A stretch of 64,000 bases of DNA, taken from contig OZ020594.1 in the NCBI GenBank assembly GCA_963971535.1, positions 112,813,974 through 112,877,973 of the forward strand, given 5' to 3'. The notes below the pieces were generated by a model. That model was given only the letters and a program-made list of their open reading frames with translations. It did not search any database and was not told where the DNA came from. The stretch's first letter is position 1, and every line of letters starts with the position of its first letter. Origin of the DNA: Notolepis coatsorum. Taxonomy: Eukaryota > Chordata > Actinopteri > Aulopiformes > Paralepididae. Both the position numbers and the translations under genes were made by a program. Of this stretch, positions 49,401 through 63,702 are shown piece after piece.

Positions 49401-50830
49401 ACATGAGGATGAGGGGGGGGACACTACTGCACATGTGGATGAGGGGGGACACTACTGTACATGTGGATGAGGGGGGGACACTACTGTGCATGAGGATGAG
49501 GGGGGACACTACTGCACATGTGGATGAGGGGGGACACTACTGTACATGTGGATGAGGGGGGGGACACTACTGTGCATGAGGATGAGGGGGGACACTACTG
49601 CACATGTGGATGAGGGGGGGGACACTCCTGCACATGTGGATGAGGGGGGGACACTACTGCACATGTGGATGAGGGGGGGACACTACTGCACATGTGGATG
49701 AGGGGGGGACACTACTGTGCATGAGGATGAGGGGGGACACTACTGCACATGTGGATGAGGGGGGGACACTACTGTACATGTGGATGAGGGGGGGACACTA
49801 CTGTGCATGAGGATGAGGGGGGACACTACTGCACATGTGGATGAGGGGGGGACACTACTGCACATGTGGATGAGGGGGACACACTACTGCACATGTGGAT
49901 GAGGGGGGGGACACTACTGTACATGAGGATGAGGGGGGGACACTACTGCACATGTGGATGAGGGGGGGGACACTACTGCACATGTGGATGAGGGGGGACA
50001 CTACTGTACGTGAGGATGAGGGGGGGGACACTACTGTACATGAGGATGAGGGGGGGACACTACTGCACATGTGGATGAGGGGGGGGGCACTACTGTACAT
50101 GTGGATGAGGGGGGACACTACTGCACATGTGGATGAGGGGGGGACACTACTGCACATGTGGATGAGGGGGGGGGACACTACTGCACATGTGGATGAGGGG
50201 GGACACTACTGCACATGTGGATGAGGGGGGGGACACTACTGTACATGTGGATGAGGGGGGACACTACTGCACATGTGGATGAGGGGGGACACTACTGCAC
50301 ATGCGGATGAGGGGGGGGGGACACTACTGTACATGTGGATGAGGGGGGGACACTACTGCACATGTGGATGAGGGGGGGACACTACTGCACATGTGGATGA
50401 GGGGGGGGACACTACTGTACATGTGGATGAGGGGGGGGACACTACTGCACATGTGGATGAGGGGGGGGACACTACTGCACATGTGGATGAGGGGGGACAC
50501 TACTGCACATGTGGATGAGGGGGGGACACTACTGCACATGTGGATGAGGGGGGGACACTACTGCACATGTGGATGAGGGGGGACACTACTGCACATGCGG
50601 ATGAGGGGGGGGACACTACTGCACATGTGGATGAGGGGGGGACACTACTGTACATGTGGATGAGGGGGGGACACTACTGTACATGAGGATGAGGGGGGGA
50701 CACTACTGTACATGAGGATGAGGGGGGGGGACACTACTGTACATGAGGATGAGGGGGGGACACTACTGTACATGAGGATGAGGGGGGGACACTACTGTAC
50801 ATGAGGATGAGGGGGGGGACACTACTGTAC
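46440..50830. repeat. Higher-order block, first copy (with SINE)
   Basis: The order of variant units from about 46440 to about 50830 recurs at about 51090-55510. The offset is 4,647 up to about 47390 and 4,676-4,677 after that; the difference of 29 is one extra unit in the second copy. Distinctive markers such as GTACGTGAGGATG, CACACGAATGTACATG and the SINE keep their order. Confidence 0.85.
46569..47017 (+). mobile_element. tRNA-derived SINE in the minisatellite, copy 2
   Basis: By reading, identical to the copy at 32875 along its whole length and in the same orientation, 13,694 bp further on. The flanking repeat units on both sides are also the same variants in the same order, so this is a duplicate of the locus and not an independent insertion. 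Confidence 0.9.
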
Positions 50831-51089
50831 ATGTGGATGAGGGGGGGACACTACTGTACATGTGGATGAGGGGGGGACACTACTGCACATGTGGATGAGG
50901 GGGGACACTACTGTACATGTGGATGAGGGGGGACACTACTGTACATGTGGATGAGGGGGGACACTACTGCACATGTGGATGAGGGGGGGACACTACTGTA
51001 CATGCGGATGAGGGGGGGACACTACTGTACATGTGGATGAGGGGGGGACACTACTGTACATGTGGATGAGGGGGGGACACTACTGTACA

Positions 51090-54000
51090 TGCGGATGAGG
51101 GGGGGGGGGGCACTACTGTACATGTGGATGAGGGGGGGGACACTACTGTACATGTAGATGAGGGGGGACACTACTGTACATGAGGATGAGGGGGGGACAC
51201 TACTGTACATGTGGACAAGCGGCACGGTGGTGTAGTGGTTAAACACTGTCGCCTCACAGCAAGAAGGTCCAGGGTTCGATTCCCGCTTGGGGACCAGGTT
51301 TCCATGATGCCAGTTACCCAGGTGGGGTATCTCCCAGGCCTTTCTGTGTGGAGTTTGCATGTTCTCCCCGTGCTCGCAAGGGTTTCCTCCCCCGATAAGA
51401 TAAACCCAATGGAAAAACATGCACAACAACAAGATCGCTAACGCTGTGGCGTCCTTGACGAAGACGGACAGGAGCACTTGGATTGGTCCCCTGGCGCGGC
51501 TCACGTTGCGCCTGTCTGCTCCCGGCTGCCCTTGGGGGGGAAGGACGACGGGATGGGTTAATCGCAGAGACGAATCGCATACATGCATCGCATGCATGCC
51601 GATTATTGACCTCTGAGCAGGTCCTAAATTATTATTATATTATAATTATTATTATAAATTATAAGATGAGGGGGGGGACACTACTGCACATGTGGATGAG
51701 GGGGGGACACTACTGCACATGTGGATGAGGGGGGACACTACTGCACATGTGGATGAGGGGGGGACACTACTGTACATGTGGATGAGGGGGGACACTACTG
51801 TGCATGAGGATGAGGGGGGACACTACTGCACATGCGGATGAGGGGGGGGGACACTACTGCACATGTGGATGAGGGGGGGACACTACTGTGCATGAGGATG
51901 AGGGGGGACACTACTGCACATGTGGATGAGGGGGGGACACTACTGCACATGTGGATGAGGGGGGGGACACTACTGCACATGTGGATGAGGGGGGGGACAC
52001 TACTGTACATGTGGATGAGGGGGGGACACTACTGTACATGTGGATGAGGGGGGGACACTACTGTACATGTGGATGAGGGGGGGACACTACTGCACATGTG
52101 GATGAGGGGGGACACTACTGTACATGAGGATGAGGGGGGGGGGACACTACTGTACATGAGGATGAGGGGGGACACTACTGCACATGTGGATGAGGGGGGG
52201 GACACTACTGTACATGTGGATGAGGGGGGACACTACTGCACATGTGGATGAGGGGGGGACACTACTGCACATGTGGATGAGGGGGGGGGGACACTACTGC
52301 ACATGTGGATGAGGGGGGACACTACTGCACATGTGGATGAGGGGGGGGACACTACTGCACATGTGGATGAGGGGGGACACTACTGCACATGCGGATGAGG
52401 GGGGGGGACACTACTGTACATGTGGATGAGGGGGGGACACTACTGCACATGTGGATGAGGGGGGGACACTACTGCACATGTGGATGAGGGGGGGGACACT
52501 ACTGTACATGTGGATGAGGGGGGGGACACTACTGCACATGTGGATGAGGGGGGGGACACTACTGCACATGTGGATGAGGGGGGACACTACTGCACATGTG
52601 GATGAGGGGGGGACACTACTGCACATGTGGATGAGGGGGGGACACTACTGCACATGTGGATGAGGGGGGACACTACTGCACATGCGGATGAGGGGGGGGA
52701 CACTACTGCACATGTGGATGAGGGGGGGACACTACTGTACATGTGGATGAGGGGGGGACACTACTGTACATGAGGATGAGGGGGGGACACTACTGTACAT
52801 GAGGATGAGGGGGGGGGACACTACTGTACATGAGGATGAGGGGGGACACTACTGCACATGTGGATGAGGGGGGACACTACTGTACATGTGGATGAGGGGG
52901 GACACTACTGTACATGTGGATGAGGGGGGGACACTACTGCACATGTGGATGAGGGGGGACACTACTGTGCATGTGGATGAGGGGGGGACACTACTGTACA
53001 TGTGGATGAGGGGGGACACTACTGTGCATGTGGATGAGGGGGGGACACTACTGTACATGTGGATGAGGGGGGACACTACTGTACATGTGGATGAGGGGGG
53101 GACACTACTGTACATGTGGATGAGGGGGGGACACTACTGTACATGTGGATGAGGGGGGGGACACTACTGCACATGTGGATGAGGGGGGGACACTACTGTA
53201 CATGTGGATGAGGGGGGGGACACTACTGCACATGTGGATGAGGGGGGACACTACTGCACATGTGGATGAGGGGGGGGACACTACTGCACATGCGGATGAG
53301 GGGGGGGACACTACTGTACATGAGGATGAGGGGGGGACACTACTGCACATGTGGATGAGGGGGGGACACTACTGTACATGTGGATGAGGGGGGGGACACT
53401 ACTGCACATGTGGATGAGGGGGGGACACTACTGTACATGTGGATGAGGGGGGGACACTACTGTACATGTGGATGAGGGGGGGGACACTACTGTACATGTG
53501 GATGAGGGGGGACACTACTGCACATGCGGATGAGGGGGGGGACACTACTGCACATGCGGATGAGGGGGGGACACACGAATGTACATGTAGATGAGGGGGG
53601 GACACTACTGCACATGTGGATGAGGGGGGGACACTACTGTACATGTGGATGAGGGGGGGACACTACTGTACATGTGGATGAGGGGGGGACACTACTGTAC
53701 ATGCGGATGAGGGGGGGGGGGCACTACTGTACATGTGGATGAGGGGGGGACACTACTGTACATGTAGATGAGGGGGGACACTACTGTACATGAGGATGAG
53801 GGGGGGACACTACTGTACATGTGGATGAGGGGGGGGACACTACTGCACATGTGGATGAGGGGGGGACACTACTGCACATGTGGATGAGGGGGGACACTAC
53901 TGCACATGTGGATGAGGGGGGGACACTACTGCACATGTGGATGAGGGGGGACACTACTGCACATGAGGATGAGGGGGGGGACACTACTGTACATGTGGAT

Positions 54001-55510
54001 GAGGGGGGACACTACTGCACATGTGGATGAGGGGGGGACACTACTGCACATGTGGATGAGGGGGGGACACTACTGTACATGAGGATGAGGGGGGGGACAC
54101 TACTGCACATGTGGATGAGGGGGGACACTACTGTACATGTGGATGAGGGGGGGACACTACTGTGCATGAGGATGAGGGGGGACACTACTGCACATGTGGA
54201 TGAGGGGGGACACTACTGTACATGTGGATGAGGGGGGGGACACTACTGTGCATGAGGATGAGGGGGGACACTACTGCACATGTGGATGAGGGGGGGGACA
54301 CTCCTGCACATGTGGATGAGGGGGGGACACTACTGCACATGTGGATGAGGGGGGGACACTACTGCACATGTGGATGAGGGGGGGACACTACTGTGCATGA
54401 GGATGAGGGGGGACACTACTGCACATGTGGATGAGGGGGGGACACTACTGTACATGTGGATGAGGGGGGGACACTACTGTGCATGAGGATGAGGGGGGAC
54501 ACTACTGCACATGTGGATGAGGGGGGGACACTACTGCACATGTGGATGAGGGGGACACACTACTGCACATGTGGATGAGGGGGGGGACACTACTGTACAT
54601 GAGGATGAGGGGGGGACACTACTGCACATGTGGATGAGGGGGGGGACACTACTGCACATGTGGATGAGGGGGGACACTACTGTACGTGAGGATGAGGGGG
54701 GGGACACTACTGTACATGAGGATGAGGGGGGGACACTACTGCACATGTGGATGAGGGGGGGGGCACTACTGTACATGTGGATGAGGGGGGACACTACTGC
54801 ACATGTGGATGAGGGGGGGACACTACTGCACATGTGGATGAGGGGGGGGGGACACTACTGCACATGTGGATGAGGGGGGACACTACTGCACATGTGGATG
54901 AGGGGGGGGACACTACTGTACATGTGGATGAGGGGGGACACTACTGCACATGTGGATGAGGGGGGACACTACTGCACATGCGGATGAGGGGGGGGGGACA
55001 CTACTGTACATGTGGATGAGGGGGGGACACTACTGCACATGTGGATGAGGGGGGGACACTACTGCACATGTGGATGAGGGGGGGGACACTACTGTACATG
55101 TGGATGAGGGGGGGGACACTACTGCACATGTGGATGAGGGGGGGGACACTACTGCACATGTGGATGAGGGGGGACACTACTGCACATGTGGATGAGGGGG
55201 GGACACTACTGCACATGTGGATGAGGGGGGGACACTACTGCACATGTGGATGAGGGGGGACACTACTGCACATGCGGATGAGGGGGGGGACACTACTGCA
55301 CATGTGGATGAGGGGGGGACACTACTGTACATGTGGATGAGGGGGGGACACTACTGTACATGAGGATGAGGGGGGGACACTACTGTACATGAGGATGAGG
55401 GGGGGGGACACTACTGTACATGAGGATGAGGGGGGGACACTACTGTACATGAGGATGAGGGGGGGACACTACTGTACATGAGGATGAGGGGGGGGACACT
55501 ACTGTACATG
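51090..55510. repeat. Higher-order block, second copy (with SINE)
   Basis: Counterpart of 46440-50830. Inside it, 52849-53115 recurs at 55528 and 56313, two tandem copies 785 bp apart, which shows further local duplication after the large one. Confidence 0.85.
51216..51664 (+). mobile_element. tRNA-derived SINE in the minisatellite, copy 3
   Basis: Again apparently identical, 4,647 bp after copy 2, within a longer duplicated block. Copies 2 and 3 share more flanking array than either shares with copy 1. Confidence 0.9.
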
Positions 55511-57944
55511 TGGATGAGGGGGGGACACTACTGCACATGTGGATGAGGGGGGACACTACTGTACATGTGGATGAGGGGGGACACTACTGTACATGTGGAT
55601 GAGGGGGGGACACTACTGCACATGTGGATGAGGGGGGACACTACTGTGCATGTGGATGAGGGGGGGACACTACTGTACATGTGGATGAGGGGGGACACTA
55701 CTGTGCATGTGGATGAGGGGGGGACACTACTGTACATGTGGATGAGGGGGGACACTACTGTACATGTGGATGAGGGGGGGACACTACTGTACATGTGGAT
55801 GAGGGGGGGACACTACTGCACATGTGGATGAGGGGGGGGACACTACTGCACATGTGGATGAGGGGGGACACTACTGCACATGTGGATGAGGGGGGGGACA
55901 CTACTGCACATGCGGATGAGGGGGGGGACACTACTGTACATGAGGATGAGGGGGGGACACTACTGCACATGTGGATGAGGGGGGGACACTACTGTACATG
56001 TGGATGAGGGGGGGGACACTACTGCACATGTGGATGAGGGGGGGACACTACTGTACATGTGGATGAGGGGGGGGACACTACTGTACATGTGGATGAGGGG
56101 GGACACTACTGCACATGCGGATGAGGGGGGGGACACTACTGCACATGCGGATGAGGGGGGGACACACGAATGTACATGTAGATGAGGGGGGGACACTACT
56201 GCACATGTGGATGAGGGGGGGACACTACTGTACATGAGGATGAGGGGGGGACACTACTGTACATGAGGATGAGGGGGGGGGACACTACTGTACATGAGGA
56301 TGAGGGGGGACACTACTGCACATGTGGATGAGGGGGGACACTACTGTACATGTGGATGAGGGGGGACACTACTGTACATGTGGATGAGGGGGGGACACTA
56401 CTGCACATGTGGATGAGGGGGGACACTACTGTGCATGTGGATGAGGGGGGGACACTACTGTACATGTGGATGAGGGGGGACACTACTGTGCATGTGGATG
56501 AGGGGGGGACACTACTGTACATGTGGATGAGGGGGGACACTACTGTACATGTGGATGAGGGGGGGACACTACTGTACATGTGGATGAGGGGGGGACACTA
56601 CTGCACATGTGGATGAGGGGGGGGACACTACTGCACATGTGGATGAGGGGGGACACTACTGCACATGTGGATGAGGGGGGGGACACTACTGCACATGCGG
56701 ATGAGGGGGGGGACACTACTGTACATGAGGATGAGGGGGGGACACTACTGCACATGTGGATGAGGGGGGGACACTACTGTACATGTGGATGAGGGGGGGG
56801 ACACTACTGCACATGTGGATGAGGGGGGGACACTACTGTACATGTGGATGAGGGGGGGACACTACTGTACATGTGGATGAGGGGGGGGACACTACTGTAC
56901 ATGTGGATGAGGGGGGACACTACTGCACATGCGGATGAGGGGGGGGACACTACTGCACATGCGGATGAGGGGGGGACACACGAATGTACATGTAGATGAG
57001 GGGGGGACACTACTGCACATGTGGATGAGGGGGGGACACTACTGTACATGTGGATGAGGGGGGGACACTACTGTACATGTGGATGAGGGGGGGACACTAC
57101 TGTACATGCGGATGAGGGGGGGGGGCACTACTGTACATGTGGATGAGGGGGGGGACACTACTGTACATGTAGATGAGGGGGGACACTACTGTACATGAGG
57201 ATGAGGGGGGGACACTACTGTACATGTGGATGAGGGGGGGGACACTACTGCACATGTGGATGAGGGGGGGACACTACTGCACATGTGGATGAGGGGGGAC
57301 ACTACTGCACATGTGGATGAGGGGGGGACACTACTGCACATGTGGATGAGGGGGGACACTACTGCACATGAGGATGAGGGGGGGGACACTACTGTACATG
57401 TGGATGAGGGGGGACACTACTGCACATGTGGATGAGGGGGGACACTACTGTACATGAGGATGAGGGGGGGGACACTACTGCACATGTGGATGAGGGGGGA
57501 CACTACTGTACATGTGGATGAGGGGGGGACACTACTGTGCATGAGGATGAGGGGGGACACTACTGCACATGTGGATGAGGGGGGACACTACTGTACATGT
57601 GGATGAGGGGGGGGGACACTACTGCACATGTGGATGAGGGGGGACACTACTGCACATGTGGATGAGGGGGGGGACACTACTGCACATGCGGATGAGGGGG
57701 GGACACTACTGTACATGTGGATGAGGGGGGGACACTACTGCACATGTGGATGAGGGGGGGGACACTACTGTACATGTGGATGAGGGGGGGACACTACTTC
57801 ACATGTGGATGAGGGGGGACACTACTGCACATGCGGATGAGGGGGGGGGGGGACACTACTGTACATGTGGATGAGGGGGGGACTCTACTGTACATGTGGA
57901 TGAGGGGGGGGGACACTACTGTACATGTGGATGAGGGGGGGACA

Positions 57945-60900
57945 CTACTGTACATGTGGATGAGGGGGGACACTACTGTACATGTGGATGAGGGGGGACA
58001 CTACTGCACATGTGGATGAGGGGGGGGACACTACTGTACATGTGGATGAGGGGGGGGACACTACTGCACATGTGGATGAGGGGGGGGACACTACTGTACA
58101 TGTGGATGAGGGGGGGGGCACTACTGCACATGTGGATGAGGGGGGGACACTACTGCACATGTGGATGAGGGGGGGACACTACTGTACATGTGGATGAGGG
58201 GGGGACACTACTGCACATGTGGATGAGGGGGGACACTACTGTACATGTGGATGATGGGGGGACACTACTGTACATGTGGATGAGGGGGGACACTACTGTG
58301 CATGTGGATGAGGGGGGGGACACTACTGTACATGTGGATGAGGGGGGGACACTACTGTACATGTGGATGAGGGGGGACACTACTGTACATGTGGATGAGG
58401 GGGGGACACTACTGTACATGAGGATGAGGGGGGACACTACTGTACATGAGGATGAGGGGGGGACACTACTGTGGGGGGGACACTACTGTACATGTGGATG
58501 AGGGGGGGACACTACTGTGGGGGGACACTACTGTACATGTGGATGAGGGGGGGACACTACTGTACATGTGGATGAGGGGGGGGACACTACTGTACATGTG
58601 GATGAGGGGGGGACACTACTGCACATGTGGATGAGGGGGGACACTACTGTACGTGAGGATGAGGGGGGGGACACTACTGTACATGAGGATGAGGGGGGGA
58701 CACTACTGCACATGTGGATGAGGGGGGGGGCACTACTGTACATGTGGATGAGGGGGGACACTACTGCACATGTGGATGAGGGGGGGACACTACTGCACAT
58801 GTGGATGAGGGGGGGGACACTACTGCACATGTGGACGAGGGGGGGGACACTACTGCACATGTGGATGAGGGGGGGGACACTACTGTACATGTGGATGAGG
58901 GGGGACACTACTGTACATGTGGATGAGGGGGGGGACACTACTGCACATGTGGATGAGGGGGGGGACACTACTGCACATGTGGATGAGGGGGGACACTACT
59001 GTACGTGAGGATGAGGGGGGGGACACTACTGTACATGAGGATGAGGGGGGGACACTACTGCACATGTGGATGAGGGGGGGGGGGCACTACTGTACATGTG
59101 GATGAGGGGGGACACTACTGCACATGTGGATGAGGGGGGGACACTACTGCACATGCGGATGAGGGGGGGGACACTACTGTACATGAGGATGAGGGGGGGA
59201 CACTACTGCACATGTGGATGAGGGGGGGACACTACTGTACATGTGGATGAGGGGGGGGGGACACTACTGCACATGTGGATGAGGGGGGGGCACTACTGTA
59301 CATGTGGATGAGGGGGGGACACTACTGTACATGTGGATGAGGGGGGGGACACTACTGTACATGTGGATGAGGGGGGACACTACTGCACATGCGGATGAGG
59401 GGGGGGACACTACTGCACATGCGGATGAGGGGGGGACACACGAATGTACATGTAGATGAGGGGGGGACACTACTGCACATGTGGATGAGGGGGGGACACT
59501 ACTGTACATGTGGATGAGGGGGGACACTACTGTGGGGGGGACACTACTGTACATGTGGATGAGGGGGGGGACACTACTGTACATGTGGATGAGGGGGGAC
59601 ACTACTGCACATGCGGATGAGGGGGGGACACTACTGCACATGTGGATGAGGGGGGGGACACTACTGCACATGTGGACGAGGGGGGGGACACTACTGCACA
59701 TGTGGATGAGGGGGGGGACACTACTGCACATGTGGATGAGGGGGGACACTACTGCACATGCGGATGAGGGGGGGGGGGACACTACTGCACATGTGGATGA
59801 GGGGGGGACACTACTGCACATGTGGATGAGGGGGGGACACTACTGTACATGTGGATGAGGGGGGACACTACTGCACATGCGGATGAGGGGGGGGGCACTA
59901 CTGCACATGCGGATGAGGGGGGGGGACACTACTGTACATGTAGATGAGGGGGGGACACTACTGCACATGTGGATGAGGGGGGGACACTCCTGTACATGAG
60001 GGGGGGAACACTACTGCACATGTGGATGAGGGGGGGGGACACTACTGCACATGTGGATGAGGGGGGACACTACTGCACATGTGGATGAGGGGGGGGGACA
60101 CTACTGCACATGCGGATGAGGGGGGACACTACTGTACATGTAGATGAGGGGGGACACTACTGCACATGTGGATCAGGGGGGGACACTACTGTACATGAGG
60201 GGGGGGACACTACTGCACATGCGGATGAGGGGGGGGACACTACTGCACATGTGGATGAGGGGGGACATTACTGCACATGTGGATGAGGGGGGACACTACT
60301 GTACATGTGGATGAGGGGGGACACTACTGCACATGTGGATGAGGGGGGGACACTACTGTACATGCGGATGAGGGGGGGACACACTACTGTACATGTAGAT
60401 GAGGGGGGGACACTACTGCACATGTGGATGAGGGGGGGACACTACTGTACATGCGGATGAGGGGGGGGGACACTACTGTACATGTAGATGAGGGGGGACA
60501 CTACTGTACATGAGGATGAGGGGGGGACACTACTGTACATGTGGATGAGGGGGGACACTACTGTACATGTGGATGAGGGGGGGGACACTACTGCACATGC
60601 GGATGAGGGGGGACACTACTGTGCATGTGGATGAGGGGGGGACACTACTGTACGTGAGGATGAGGGGGGGGGACACTACTGTGCATGTGGATGAGGGGGG
60701 ACACTACTGTGCATGTGGATGAGGGGGGACACTACTGTACATGTGGATGAGGGGGGACACTACTGTGCATGTGGATGAGGGGGGGACACTACTGTACGTG
60801 AGGATGAGGGGGGGGGACACTACTGTACATGAGGATTAGGGGGGGACACTACTGCACATGTGGATGAGGGGGGGGGCACTACTGTACATGTGGATGAGGG

Positions 60901-63702
60901 GGGACACTACTGCACATGTGGATGAGGGGGGGACACTACTGCACATGTGGATGAGGGGGGGGACACTACTGCACATGTGGACGAGGGGGGGGACACTACT
61001 GCACATGTGGATGAGGGGGGGGACACTACTGCACATGTGGATGAGGGGGGACACTACTGCACATGCGGATGAGGGGGGGGGGACACTACTGCACATGTGG
61101 ATGAGGGGGGGACACTACTGCACATGTGGATGAGGGGGGGGACACTACTGTACATGTGGATGAGGGGGGGACACTACTGCACATGTGGATGAGGGGGGGG
61201 ACACTACTGTACATGTGGATGAGGGGGGGGACACTACTGTACATGTGGATGAGGGGGGGGACACTACTGTACATGTGGATGATGGGGGGACACTACTGCA
61301 CATGTGGATGAGGGGGGGACACTACTGTACATGTGGATGAGGGGGACACACTACTGCACATGTGGATGAGGGGGGACACTACTGCACATGCGGATGAGGG
61401 GGGGGACACTACTGCACATGTGGATGAGGGGGGGGCACTACTGCACATGCGGATGAGGGGGGGGGGACACTACTGCACATGTGGATGAGGGGGGACACTA
61501 CTGCACATGCGGATGAGGGGGGGGGACACTACTGCACATGTGGATGAGGGGGGGGACACTACTGTACATGTGGATGAGGGGGGGGGACACTACTGTACAT
61601 GTGGATGACGGGGGGACACTACTGCACATGTGGATGAGGGGGGGGACACTACTGCACATGTGGATGAGGGGGGACACTAATGTACATGTGGATGAGGGGT
61701 GGACACTACTGTACATGTGGATGAGGGGGGGGGGCACTACTGCACATGTGGATGAGGGGGGGGGACACTACTGCACATGTGGATGAGGGGGGACACTACT
61801 GCACATGTGGATGAGGGGGGGACACTACTGCACATGCGGATGAGGGGGGGACACTACTGTACATGTGGATGAGGGGGGGGACACTACTGCACATGTGGAT
61901 GAGGGGGGGGACACTACTGTACATGTGGATGAGGGGGGGACACTACTGCACATGTGGATGAGGGGGGACACTACTGCACATGCGGATGAGGGGGGGGGAC
62001 ACTACTGTACATGTGGATGAGGGGGGGACTCTACTGTACATGTGGATGAGGGGGGGGACACTACTGTACATGTGGATGAGGGGGGGGGACATTACTGTAC
62101 ATGTGGATGAGGAGGGACACTACTGTACATGTGGATGAGGGGGGACACTACTGCACATGTGGATGAGGGGGGGGACACTACTGTACATGTGGATGAGGGG
62201 GGGGACACTACTGCACATGTGGATGAGGGGGGGGACACTACTGTACATGTGGATGAGGGGGGGGGCACTACTGCACATGTGGATGAGGGGGGGACACTAC
62301 TGCACATGTGTATGAGGGGGGGACACTACTGTACATGTGGATGAGGGGGGGACACTACTGCACATGTGGATGAGGGGGGACACTACTGTACATGTGGATG
62401 ATGGGGGGACACTACTGTACATGTGGATGAGGGGGGACACTACTGTGCATGTGGATGAGGGGGGGGACACTACTGTACATGTGGATGAGGGGGGGACACT
62501 ACTGTACATGTGGATGAGGGGGGACACTACTGTACATGTGGATGAGGGGGGGACACTACTGTACATGAGGATGAGGGGGGACACTACTGTACATGAGGAT
62601 GAGGGGGGGACACTACTGTGGGGGGGACACTACTGTACATGTGGATGAGGGGGGGACACTACTGTGGGGGGACACTACTGTACATGTGGATGAGGGGGGG
62701 ACACTACTGTACATGTGGATGAGGGGGGGGACACTACTGTACATGTGGATGAGGGGGGGACACTACTGCACATGTGGATGAGGGGGGACACTACTGTACG
62801 TGAGGATGAGGGGGGGGACACTACTGTACATGAGGATGAGGGGGGGACACTACTGCACATGTGGATGAGGGGGGGGGCACTACTGTACATGTGGATGAGG
62901 GGGGACACTACTGCACATGTGGATGAGGGGGGGACACTACTGCACATGTGGATGAGGGGGGGGACACTACTGCACATGTGGACGAGGGGGGGGACACTAC
63001 TGCACATGTGGATGAGGGGGGGGACACTACTGTACATGTGGATGAGGGGGGACACTACTGTACATGTGGATGAGGGGGGGACACTACTGCACATGTGGAT
63101 GAGGGGGGGGACACTACTGCACATGTGGATGAGGGGGGACACTACTGTACGTGAGGATGAGGGGGGGGACACTACTGTACATGAGGATGAGGGGGGGACA
63201 CTACTGCACATGTGGATGAGGGGGGGGGGCACTACTGTACATGTGGATGAGGGGGGACACTACTGCACATGTGGATGAGGGGGGGACACTACTGCACATG
63301 CGGATGAGGGGGGGGACACTACTGTACATGAGGATGAGGGGGGGACACTACTGCGCATGTGGATGAGGGGGGGGGGACTACTGTACATGTGGATGAGGGG
63401 GGGGGGGGACACTACTGCACATGTGGATGAGGGGGGGGCACTACTGTACATGTGGATGAGGGGGGGACACTACTGTACATGTGGATGAGGGGGGGGACAC
63501 TACTGTACATGTGGATGAGGGGGGACACTACTGCACATGCGGATGAGGGGGGGGACACTACTGCACATGCGGATGAGGGGGGGACACACGAATGTACATG
63601 TAGATGAGGGGGGGACACTACTGCACATGTGGATGAGGGGGGGACACTACTGTACATGTGGATGAGGGGGGACACTACTGTGGGGGGGACACTACTGTAC
63701 AT
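57945..63702. repeat. Higher-order duplication, offset about 4,147
   Basis: Unit order in 57945-58968 recurs at 62092-63110, and 59264-59560 recurs at 63412-63702 (offset 4,147-4,148). Deleted units CTACTGTGGGGGG at about 58468, 58516 and 59530 recur at about 62615, 62663 and 63679. The block in between differs, so one copy has rearranged. Confidence 0.8.
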
